A program made the position numbers and the translations under genes. This document shows positions 23,398-32,951 of a stretch of 64,000 nucleotides of DNA, piece after piece. The stretch comes from Sarocladium kiliense (lineage: Eukaryota; Ascomycota; Sordariomycetes; Hypocreales; Sarocladiaceae), in NCBI GenBank assembly GCA_030734395.1, contig JAUZTG010000013.1, positions 305,858-369,857 of the forward strand, given 5' to 3'. Position 1 is the first letter of the stretch. Each line of letters begins with the position of its first letter. The notes beneath the pieces were generated by a model. That model ran no database searches. It was given only the letters and a program-made list of their open reading frames with translations, and was not told where the DNA came from.

Positions 23398-24504
23398 TCA
23401 CCGCCCGTTTACATACGATAACAGAGGTCGAGGATAGTGGTCCACGTATCTTCAGATCCATCTCTTGACTTTAACTACCAATCGCCCGTAATTTTCCAAG
23501 AAAAACGCAATCTACTACTGCAAGCTTCAGAGCCTAGACACGTTAGAAATAATTGATTGTATCTCGTTCTAGCAGTCAGATTGCTGGCTTGCGCTGCAGT
23601 CAGCAAGCTATTCGCGCGGTCGCCGACGAGTATAGAAGGCTGAGTTTGGATGTACTATGCGCGTATCATACAATTACCAACATCATGGCGGCACCGTGTC
23701 TCCGCGGGAGAGATGAGATGGTCTACAATGGGCAGCATGCTAAGTTCGCAGCTTCCGTTGTCAGGAATGTTATAGAGATGGAAGAAGGGAGTCTCTACCA
23801 TAGCAACAAGAATGCTTCGGGGATAGTCAACAGTTTTAGGTTTTGGAGGCAGTGGTGACGAACATGACTGTATCGACATACCAACAACGTCACGGGCCAA
23901 TAAGGTCGTATTTTCCGGACGTTAGCTGCCGTGGCAAGGCGAAGCTAGCAGTTTATGTGTATTCACGCGAGAGGGCAGAGACCTCTTGGAAGTGGGAATG
24001 CAAGGTAACAGATATAATAGTAGACTTATCTTAAACATAGCTGCCTAAGTCATCCAGAAACATTGTTAGGATTATCTTGCAGCAATTTACGAGTCAGCCC
24101 TATAAGATGTGTTGAGGCAGCATCTGTCGTGACCTGTGCTTAGCGTGCGGCAGAATACACCCGTGCTCTACGGTTAGCATATGCTCAATGCCGATGTAAT
24201 CCTCGCAAATATAGTCATAATAAATAATTACTAAACGTTTATCTCAAGACTCTGCTCACCTATCGCTATAAAGGTTTTAGTCTAGTCGCTGTGGCTGCTC
24301 GTTAATATAAGTTGACATCAAAGCTATACATGAAAACTTCATTAAGTGAGGCGTTCTGAAGATAACAAAAGCGATACGGAATGGTAGAAAACTTAGAAAG
24401 CCGAAAAGCGCTACTTGTCCTGATTTTACTATATGGGGTTCGCAATAGGATAATTAGATCATAGCTCAGACTTGCCACTCTTTGGCAGAGCACCTCCCTA
24501 AAAT

Positions 24505-26304
24505 CTAAATCAGGCCCTTGCGGCGCACGATGATCTGCATAACGATGTACGTGATGACACCAACGCCCAGCATACCAGAGATAACACCAAAACCCTTGAG
24601 ATATTTTGGCGCATCAGCAGACGGGAACAAGTACGAGCCGTAAATCTGGGCCAAGTTTCCCATAGCGTTCATCAGCGCAAGAGCAATGGCACGCACTTCG
24701 GGATGCATGTCACCAAAGGTGGACGAGGCAAATGAGAGTGACAGGGCGTTGGACGCCCACAGACCTGCTGCCATGAGAACCAGGAGGACATATCGTACTG
24801 TGAAGTTGTATAGACAGCAGACCAGGATCGAGGTGAGCAAGGAAAATGCAAGCCATCCGGCGATGACATAACCTCGGATCGCAGGCGTCTTATCCAGGAG
24901 CCAACCGCTGATAGCTGTGCAGACGAAGGCGAAACCATAAATAGGGCACTATATGGATATGAGTGAGTTGAGTAGTGGGCTGAGACGCTGGAGCCAACAT
25001 ACCGTCATGTACTGTGCTTCGGTCACACCGGTGAAGCCAAGACCGTGAACAAGTGTTGGGTAGAAGTAGGACAGCGTCGAGGAACCGACAATGACCTTGA
25101 CAGCCGGTTAGCCTCAAGTTGCTTCTCAAAAGATGGCTTATATAGACCAGAACTCTGTCTTACCATATACCCCAAAATGAAGCCCCAGGTCCTCCAGTCC
25201 GCAAGAGCGAGGATGAATGACTTGCGCTTGCCAATCTTCTCGCCGGTACCATCGTTGGTGGCAACATTAGACTCGCGAAGACGGTTGATAGCAATATACC
25301 TCTCGCGCTCGGAGAGACTGGCGGTATTTTGGGGGAAGTCGAGAAGCAGAAAGACGGACACGAGGGCCCAAGCGATGGTCACAACACCTTCAACAATGAA
25401 AAGCCATCTGTTTTTGATTGCGTTAGTCCGTGCGTTTCTAATCAAATAACAGCGGTGGAAGTAATGCTCACCTCCAGCCACGTTTACCGTTCGCACCCTC
25501 AAGCCCGTCGGTGATGGCGCCGGCAAGCAGACCGCCGAAAGCTCCAGATAAGATAGCGGCAGAAATGAAGGCAGCGAAGCGTCGCGACTGCTCATTCTTC
25601 TTGTACCATGAAGAGATGATGAGAAGAACACCAGGGGCGAAACCAGCTTCTAGGACACCAACGAACACTCTAAGTACAAGAAGGTGGTGGTAGGAATCTA
25701 TGAGTGACATGAGACAGGTCAAAACTCCCTATGAGGTGAAATATTAGCCGTCAAATGCTCTGCGAGTATAATTCGTCCGACCCATGCTGAACATCCAAGG
25801 CGTAAGGACAAGCATACCCAGATAGCCATGATACAGGGAAGATAGATTGAAGGCTTCGTCCGGACAAGGATCATATTCGACGGGGGTTCAAAAATGACAT
25901 AGCTGACTTGAGAAAGGTTAGTGACTGTGGCCCTCCTTGAAACTCGTGTGCTAGGATAGCTTACTGAAGAAGACAACCAAGGCCAAGCTGTACTGATCCG
26001 AGTCCATGTTCAGGTCATCTGTCATTCCTGCGACCTTGGCGTTACCGATGCTTTGACAGTTGTTAGCGACTAGGGCAGCCGGAGTCTTCCGAAGGAAGGA
26101 TATCTTGTCTCACTTGGTTCGGTCCATGTAGGATAGAAGGTACATCAGCCAGATAGTAGGCATCAGCCACATATCGACCTTCCGCACCAGCTTCTTTTCC
26201 TCCTCCTCGGTCCAATCCGAGTGAATTTGCGTCTCCGGCACCGTGCCGCTGGTGTCATCCTTCTCGGCATCATGGCTGAATATGTCTTTGGGTGCGGAAG
26301 CCAT
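24505..26304 (-). CDS. MFS permease, anion:cation symporter (Dal5/Tna1-like) family
   Basis: Seven exons (26304-26114, 26050-25965, 25906-25818, 25728-25472, 25407-25164, 25095-25003, 24948-24505), 467 residues, all phases consistent. A cytosolic acidic N-terminus (WTEEEEKKLVRKVD) leads into TM1 ending LLSYMDRTNIGNAKV, the signature of the allantoate/nicotinate-type permeases. FEPPSNMIL, WGVLTCLMS and RVFVGVLEAGFAPGV follow, plus a long central loop (SLSERERYIAINRLRE). It shares a 712-bp promoter region with the divergent Zn2Cys6 gene, which carries two copies of the cluster palindrome. I infer it imports the substrate of the neighbouring ketose/polyol pathway. Known relatives transport carboxylates, vitamins and ureides as well, so the substrate stays open. 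Confidence 0.88.
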
Positions 26305-26886
26305 GGTGACAAGAATTTCTTCCAGATTATCCTTGGCTGAGTCGAGTCTTAGCGCAGACTCCAGTTGCTCGGGTCGAAAGCAGGCTAACAGAGAATAGGA
26401 AAGTAGGAGCAGAGTAGCAGAAGAAGCCAACTTCTGGAAATATTGGATACTCAATGTCTGAGATGATGGTCGTTTGGTATCTTGATAGGTCAAGGTGTGG
26501 CAAGACTTAGATATATATATGTATGTGTATATACATATGAGGGGCCAAAAATTAACAGTCCAAAGGCGCAATGGTTCCTTATCCTGAGCCTGGGCGACCA
26601 AATCTCCGAGGGGATGATTGCCTTACCCCAGCTTGAATCGCGGGGTCAACGAGCCGGGGATCGCTTTTACTGGTACAGTTACGAGCTTGACCAACTTCGG
26701 TTGCCGCAGTGGTGAGGCAAGGAACAAGTTGAACCTTGAATGGCCCCATATGGCCTTGGCCATGGCCACGACATGAGTCGTCATCAAGGTTCATTTAGCT
26801 CGTTTGGCCAAAGTGTGGGTGCGACTGCTGGGGCCCCATGGGGATGCCCGGGGTGTCCAAGAGCTAGAGCCCCTAGTTAGTCGAGA

Positions 26887-26899
26887 CCTCGTGACGAGG
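26887..26899. promoter_or_regulatory. Cluster palindrome, site 1 (CCTCG-TGA-CGAGG)
   Basis: Perfect 5+3+5 inverted repeat in the MFS/regulator intergenic region, 118 bp before the regulator start and 583 bp from the MFS start. The same arms recur at 26,947, 30,769 and 32,531. Zn2Cys6 dimers commonly bind inverted triplets, so it is a candidate operator. Confidence 0.6.
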
Positions 26900-26946
26900 C
26901 CCCGTGTGGGGTAAAAAATTAGTACTTCATGGCTGGGAGCGAACCT

Positions 26947-26959
26947 CCTCGATGCGAGG
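26947..26959. promoter_or_regulatory. Cluster palindrome, site 2 (CCTCG-ATG-CGAGG)
   Basis: Second perfect copy, 48 bp after site 1 and 58 bp before the regulator start codon. A third, one-mismatch copy (CTTCG-ATG-CGAGG) lies inside the first exon at 27,048-27,060. The arrangement fits autoregulation. Confidence 0.6.
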
Positions 26960-27016
26960 CAAGTTCTCTTCCCTTATTTCCTGGAACCCAGCGGGTGGAT
27001 TCCTGTGGATCGTAAC

Positions 27017-29365
27017 ATGGACCTGAACCAGGACCACGACGGCCAAACTTCGATGCGAGGGTCAACGCCGCTAGCGAAGAAGCCTCGCCCGTCCCGAGCG
27101 CGAGGATTGAGGGTGAACACAGGGTGGTCAGTTCAAACAGATGGAATGCCGCATCAGCCACCTCGCAGCTAATATGGAATCAACGAGCTAACCATTGGAG
27201 CAGCACAACTTGTCGCAGAAGGAGAGTCAAGTGTGACGAGACCAAACCGCGCTGCAATCAGTGCGGCAAGTCTGGACGGCAATGCACCTATGCACAGCCT
27301 AAACCACCTCGCCAACGGAGTTCAAGAACCCAGCAGCAGCAGCAGCAGCAGGGCGCCAAGGAACATCAGCAGGCGGAATGCCCTCCGCAGGCGCAGGACG
27401 TGCAGCCACAGTACCAGCAGCAGCAAGACCAGAACACGCAGAACGTGCAACAGCAGCAACATGATGCCGAATCAACAGGGCCGCCGCTAGATCGCTTCGC
27501 ACGTGACGGCTCCCTACACCTGGACGGCCGCGACGACGAAGCCCCAGCAAGCACGGTTCCCCTGCTGGATCACCCTGCTTGTCTGCTCAGCCTCAGCACC
27601 ACCGACACCATCTTGGCCGACACGATCACCAGTTATCCACCACCAGCAGATATTCAGCCTCGGGGCCCATCCGAGATTGGCTTCTCGCCTTTGGCCTCGC
27701 AAGCCAGCTCTGCCTACCATGTGTCTGCCACCGATTGGTATGACTTGGTCGCCCAGGATGCAATCGACTACCTGGAGAAGAACCCGGTGCCTTTCGACGG
27801 CTACTCCTGGAGCTTCGATGTGAACTCTCTCTCGCGAAAGCAGAGTCCTGATCCTGAACAGCAACAGCAGCAGCAGCAGCAACAACCCAAGCCCGCTGCC
27901 GCCTCCATGGCATTGAGCCATGATGATAACGAGACCCTCACACATGGGCCGTCGCTTGGAAAGGCGGTAACCACCTTTTCGCGGCCTTCGATGCCGGGTC
28001 CCCAACCCGCCCATATCACTTCTCCATGGAATACTGTTGAGCGCATAGTGTTAGACCTTGACGAGCAATTCTACCTTCAATACTTCATCAGCACCGTGGC
28101 TCCCATCCTGGACCTGATGGACTTGTCGAAGCAATTTGCCAACGTGGTGCCGCACCTTGCTCTCCACAACGTTGGTCTTTTGAAGGCTGTCTTGGCGACT
28201 TCAGCGAGACACATGGCTCTGTATGATGGTGTACATGAGCATGAAGTGGCACTTAACCAGCCACCCCATATTCGCCGAAGGAGCACTGGCGTGTCCCACC
28301 ACAGAGACAGAAACAACTTAGTAGCCGCGACGCAGTATTACTACGAAACCCTACAGTATCTATCCCAGAACCTTCTGCACTCGGCTTACAGCTATTCGCC
28401 TGAGATAGTTGCAACCGCAGTACTGATCAGTATGTACGAAATGTTCGACTCATCCCGAACTGGCGTGAGCAGGAATTGGGAGAGACACCTGCGCGGTAGT
28501 TTCTGGATCCAGAGATCTCAAGACAACGACGGGGAGATGGTCGACCTCCTACGCAGAGCGTGCTGGTGGGTGTGGGTTCGTCAGGATATCTGGGCTGCTC
28601 TACGCGAAGGCCGCAGGTCGCTTACCATTTTCAGACCGCGCAAGTCACTTGAGAGTCTGAACGCGGAGGAACTCGCCACGAGGATCATCTTCCTCACGGC
28701 CCGTTGTGTTGACTACGCTGCACACGCCAAGATGGAGCAGGACATGAACGAGTGTATTCTTCACGGGGACAAGCTATTGAGGGAGCTCGACCGCTGGTAC
28801 CATCGACTCTCTCCGGCTTTCCACCCTATACATGTTTCCCAGAGCTCGGCTCAGGCGTCCATGGAATGCCAGACTCCCATGACACTGATTTCTGGTGCTG
28901 GGATGACGTCCTCAGTAGGGGCTTCTGAACCATGGGAACACTTCGTTCCACTCTGGGTCCATCCTCCAACTTTTGCGGCAGCAATGCAAATGTACCACTT
29001 TGCCCGGATCCTGGTCGTGTTGAACCAGCCGACCACCGGCGGCCGCAGTGCGTTCCTAAAAAGGCAAAAGATGCTGGATCAGAGTGTTGACACAATTTGC
29101 GGTATTGCGTCTGGGAAGCAGGCTGAAGAGCTGCCTAGTGCTTTTGTAAACTCACAAGCCCTCTTTGTCGGTAAGTCTTGAACGCCTAGGCGTGCACCCG
29201 AACTAACTACTGATTGTCTGTTTCCTGACAGCCGGTCTTTGCACGCAAACCCAAGCGAAGAAGGGAGCTTTGCTCAAGATCCTTGAGCGCAGTCTCGCAA
29301 TCAGCAAGGTTCCACATGAAAGTCTTGCCGATGATCTCAAAAAAATCTGGGAAGCAGACGAGTAG
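27017..29365 (+). CDS. Zn2Cys6 transcription factor with polyglutamine tracts (proposed cluster regulator)
   Basis: Three exons (27017-27126, 27204-29170, 29232-29365), 736 residues. The first exon was rebuilt: its end GTG|TG joins C-ACA across a 77-bp intron with a GTCAGT donor, giving TGCTTCRRRRVKCDETKPRC and then NQCGKSGRQC, a complete C-x2-C-x6-C-x6-C-x2-C-x6-C cluster. A basic stretch KKPRPSRARG precedes it. Gln-rich tracts encoded mostly by CAG follow at about residues 70-125 and 255-270, often activation domains. The C-terminal part is the usual helical fungal regulator domain (SMYEMFDSSRTG, CWWVWVRQDIWAALREGR). It is divergent from an MFS permease and convergent with an SDR gene, so it probably controls the cluster. 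Confidence 0.88.
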
Positions 29366-29514
29366 ATTTTCATCTGGCGAAGAAGAAAAATGCCAATTTC
29401 CTAATCCGAGATACTACTTTGTAATCACGATCTACGCGCCCAGAACCTTACATCTTTTCCGCCCCATTGGCCGACCATTAGCCGTCTGTTCATGTGTCTC
29501 GTAACCCAGTCTAT

Positions 29515-30375
29515 CTACCATGCTCCAACAATCCCGGCCACGGGAATGTCAATACCAGTTGTGTAAGATGCGCAATCCGAGAGAAGGTAGACGTAAGCGC
29601 CACCCAGCTCCTTAGGATCCGCGAGACGCGGCATACCGCCGTAGTACTGCATCTTCAGCTTCCAGTCAGGAGCCTGGTCAACGAAGTAAGTCATGGCAGT
29701 CTTGACGAAGCCGGGCGAGATGGAGTTGACGCGGATGCCGTGCTTGGCCCACTCCATAGCGAGAGTGTGCGTCATGTTGCGGACGGCACCCTTAGTAGCG
29801 CCGTAGGGTGCTGAGGGAGCGGCACGGTTGGGGCGGTAGGAGGTCATGGAGGCAGTGAAGACGATGGAGCCCTTAATGCCGAGCTCGATGAACTTCTTGG
29901 CGACGGAGGTAGCACAGAAATAAGCGCCAAAGACATTGAGGTTGAAGAGCTGCTCCATCTGGGCACGGGAGAAGTCCAGCGCAGGCTGGTGCTTGGTCAT
30001 ACCAGCGTTGGCAACGAAGCCGTGGATGCCACCCTCGGCCTGGACGATCTCATCGACAGCCTTGGTGATGCTCTCTTCTGAAGTGACATCGCAGTGGAGG
30101 TACTTGAGGCGGCAGCTGCTGGTCTTCTGAACGGCGGCGAAGTCGTCCGCAGGATCGAAGAGGTCGAGAGAGTAGACGGCTTTGGCATCGTTGGCAAGGC
30201 AGACCTCAGCAATGCCGAGGCCAATGCCACGGTTCGCGCCGGTGATAGCAACGACCTTGTTCTTCAGGCTCACGCGCCAGTCATGGTCTGCACTGGGCTG
30301 GGTATTGAGGACGATGGACTGTACGTCTCCAGCGCCTTGGGCGGTGGCCTCCTCTAGGGTAGCTGAAGGTGACAT
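29515..30375 (-). CDS. SDR-family polyol/ketose dehydrogenase
   Basis: Single exon, 286 residues. Classical SDR motifs are complete: TGANRGIG for the cofactor, NAG in VANAGM, the catalytic Ser in TASMTSY, and YGATKGAV carrying Tyr-x3-Lys, then SPGFVKTAM. The sequence resembles the Sou1/L-xylulose-reductase/mannitol-2-dehydrogenase group, which interconverts polyols and ketoses with NADP(H). An aspartate after strand 2 (SLDLFDPADD) might favour NAD(H) instead. A 45-residue N-terminal extension precedes the Rossmann fold. The promoter has one perfect cluster palindrome 394 bp upstream. It probably performs the first oxidation, or a reduction, in the catabolic cluster. Confidence 0.9.
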   Translation of the reverse strand: MSPSATLEEATAQGAGDVQSIVLNTQPSADHDWRVSLKNKVVAITGANRGIGLGIAEVCLANDAKAVYSLDLFDPADDFAAVQKTSSCRLKYLHCDVTSEESITKAVDEIVQAEGGIHGFVANAGMTKHQPALDFSRAQMEQLFNLNVFGAYFCATSVAKKFIELGIKGSIVFTASMTSYRPNRAAPSAPYGATKGAVRNMTHTLAMEWAKHGIRVNSISPGFVKTAMTYFVDQAPDWKLKMQYYGGMPRLADPKELGGAYVYLLSDCASYTTGIDIPVAGIVGAW

Positions 30376-31168
30376 GGATCAGTTGGTTCTGGTGATGAAA
30401 TGAAGGCTCAAGCCGAAATTGTGAAAGGATTTGGAGTAGGAAATCTAAACAGCGAAGGCATTCCTGGAAAGAATGAAAAAAGAAATGGCAAAACTACCTA
30501 CAAACCACTTTAATAGTGATAGCTTTTCGCCAACGCTGCGAGACAGCTGCTCGGCAAAGTGCAATACTGGCTCCCCTAGGAACTGCTGCGCTGCACCCAG
30601 CGGAGGAGGGCATCGGGACGAGAGCGCGAGGCTCGGAGATAAGGGGCACTCCGGCGTCGTATCAGAACCAGCAATTACCTACTCTTCAACGGACTCGGAG
30701 CGCATAGTGCGTCCAGATAGTCAAGGTACTGCTCGCGCGACGATGGCCCCGCTTTAGCCGTGCCCTTGCCTCGATGCGAGGTGCCCTTCAGATTCCTGGC
30801 CGAATGGCAACAGCCCAGATTGACAAGGGCAGTTCGATCTTCTGGAACAAAACCTGTGTTTTCACGGACGCTCGTGACCTTAGCATGCGGCGAACCCGAG
30901 TGAGTCAGTCGTAACCCTTCATCTCACCTTGTCGCGGGACTAGCGTAGCGTCTTGGGTTGGCCTGGTCACCGGCGGACGAACATGACGAGGATGCGTCTA
31001 AAGTAAGGGTACCGGGTCGATTGACCTCACTAACATCAGCTGATGTGATTGGAATAATCATAATAGCCGGCATTTTTACAATTCTCTAAGCCTTTGCATA
31101 CGTATCTACAGCCAGTCTGGCAGCTATGCCATATTGCTGCAGCAAACATGAGGTTCTTGGAGGTCCCT
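30376..31168. other. SDR promoter and aldolase 3' flank
   Basis: About 790 bp without a credible gene. It contains one cluster palindrome at 30,769-30,781. Confidence 0.5.
30769..30781. promoter_or_regulatory. Cluster palindrome, site 3 (CCTCG-ATG-CGAGG)
   Basis: Perfect copy upstream of the SDR gene, identical to site 2 including the spacer. Confidence 0.6.
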
Positions 31169-32201
31169 TTAAGCCACGGCGGGAGCTTTGCCACTACTAC
31201 CACAAATGTCCATCCACCTCTCCACCTCCGCTTGTAGGACATCCATCCCCTCGTCAATAAGCTGAGACTGCGGCAAGTGCGCGTTCTCCTTCAGGTGAGC
31301 CTGCCAGGACTCAAGAATGAGCTTGTTGATGTTCAACTTCACAGAGCCTGCGTGGATGCACCGCGTCATGACCTCGGGCGGGAAATCGTTGGTCCCGTGC
31401 AGAGCCAGGACGACCCGGCCTTGAACCTGCTCGGAAATCGCCTGGAGACGCTCGTAGTCGAGCTTCGGCCCTGAAGGAGGGTAGTCGCCGTGGATGTTGC
31501 CGATACTTGGTGCCAGCAGATCGATATCAACGTTGAGGAAGTCCTCGACCTCGGATGACGTGGTGAGCTTAGCTATGTAGACACTCGAATCAGCTCCATT
31601 GACTTTCTCTCCTGGTTACCTCAAACAAGCAACCTCATCTGCCACTCGTGGGTTCCACTACGACTTACCCTCTAAATCGCCGGTGTCCGCGATTCCGTCC
31701 TCGCCGCCATTGATTCGCCCAATCTCAGCCTCAACGGCAATGCCTTTCTCATGACAAACCTCGGTCAAGACTTTGGTCTTGGCTAGGTTTTCCTCGTGGT
31801 CATAATGGCTCATGTCGACCATGACAGAATCAACGGGCAGCGTCGCAGCGATCTCGCGGATCTGAGCTTCATCCTGCGCATGGTCGACATGAAGGGCTAT
31901 CGGAACCGTTGCTGACTTCTGCGCGGCTGCACCGGCCCAGACGAGACTGGGGAGCTGCTTCAGAGTAGATGGGAAGAAGAGAAGAATCAGTGGCGATCTC
32001 TTTGCCTCAGCCGCACGTACCAGTGCTGTCAGTTGTTCGATGTTGTATCTGTGCGCAAAGCCTCCAATGTCAACTTCCCGGAACTGATTGCGAACAAAGA
32101 ATCGTTAATGTGACGTACGAGATCACAGCCAAGATACCATATTTGCCCTCCTGCGCAGCATGCACGATGCGCAGCGTCATATTGGACGATAGATCTACCA
32201 T
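31169..32201 (-). CDS. Class II ketose-bisphosphate aldolase (FBA/tagatose-type)
   Basis: Three exons (32201-32119, 32048-31669, 31572-31169), 288 residues. The start ATG gives MVDLSSNMTLRIVHAA. Class II aldolase motifs are in order: ISYNIEQLTALVRAAE; ALHVDHAQDE with the metal-binding His and the Asp region; VMVDMSHYD; VEAEIGRINGGED with the metal-binding Glu; LAPSIGNIHGDYP with the second His; LALHGTND with the third; KLNINK for phosphate. It would cleave a ketose bisphosphate (or an analogous phosphoketose) to DHAP and an aldehyde, using zinc. Fungi already have a housekeeping class II FBA of about 360 residues, and this shorter type is usually a pathway-specific extra. It is divergent from the transketolase gene. 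Confidence 0.88.
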
Positions 32202-32951
32202 AGTACCGGCTGTAGACAATGACCTGTCGAGATTATGGACCTGGCTGGTGTTCGCCAGGAAAAAGTGATGAAGACAACTGCCTACACGTCCTTAGTGTCT
32301 TACAGAGAATCAGACCACGGCGCGAGCGCATCATCCTTCAGGGTACGCAGTCCAACGCGGAACAGGACCATAGAGAAACCCCTCTCAGGTCTAATGTTCG
32401 CCGCCGTCATGATTTCCCATCCTGGATGTTTGGCATCAGCCGGTGTGGGAAAGCGTTCCTGAGCCGTTGCGTCACGCAGGGCTATGCGTTCAGTGGGGTT
32501 TAAGGTGGGGAGGGGTGGTAGGTGGCGGGTGCCTCGTAACGAGGCTTCTGTCCGGAGAGACCCTTGCATTGCCCCGCGAGCTTGTGGATGAGGGTGGGCT
32601 ATCCCAGTTCCCCGAGCTGGCTACCAGAACAAAAAAGATATTGCACGAGTCCGCTGTAATCGTGGCAAGGAGTAATCACTCCCCCCGTATGAATAATGAA
32701 CTGGAGGAGTAAGCCTCGATACGATTCGATGCGACGACATATTGCGATAGAGACGCCGTTTCTCCGTGCGGTGACGTCTCCGGAGCCGTCCTTCGGTAGC
32801 TCGCCGTCGCCGGACTTCGAAGGCATATAAGGCTAGGGCAAACCTCACATCGTCAGAACAAGCTGAAGGACTTCATCACAGAAGGTGCAGTGAACTTAAT
32901 GATTCACACATCCATCTAAATCGACCATCTTTTTCAAGTTCTTCATCGACC
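32202..32951. other. Shared aldolase/transketolase promoter region
   Basis: A 750-bp bidirectional promoter. It holds one perfect cluster palindrome (32,531) and, at 32,714-32,734, two degenerate half-matching copies (CCTCG-ATA-CGATT, then TTCG-ATG-CGACG). An open frame at 32,300-32,569 was considered and rejected as an exon. Confidence 0.55.
32531..32543. promoter_or_regulatory. Cluster palindrome, site 4 (CCTCG-TAA-CGAGG)
   Basis: Perfect copy 330 bp before the aldolase start and 409 bp before the transketolase start; the repeat extends to GCCTCG-TAA-CGAGGC. Confidence 0.6.

Larger units (their letters stand above)
23154..24504. other. AT-rich gene-free region with a dispersed 29-bp repeat
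   Basis: About 1.35 kb with rising A+T towards 24,000-24,300 and no frame with family features. Two copies of a 29-bp sequence lie at 23,201 and 23,369 (listed separately). The region may be an old, mutated repeat. Confidence 0.45.

Noticed and set aside
32300..32569. Open frame (MTAANIRPERG..) as the first exon of the class II aldolase
   Set aside because: Its GTAAGA donor leaves a phase that does not fit the next exon, and the downstream ATG at 32,201 alone gives a family-typical N-terminus.
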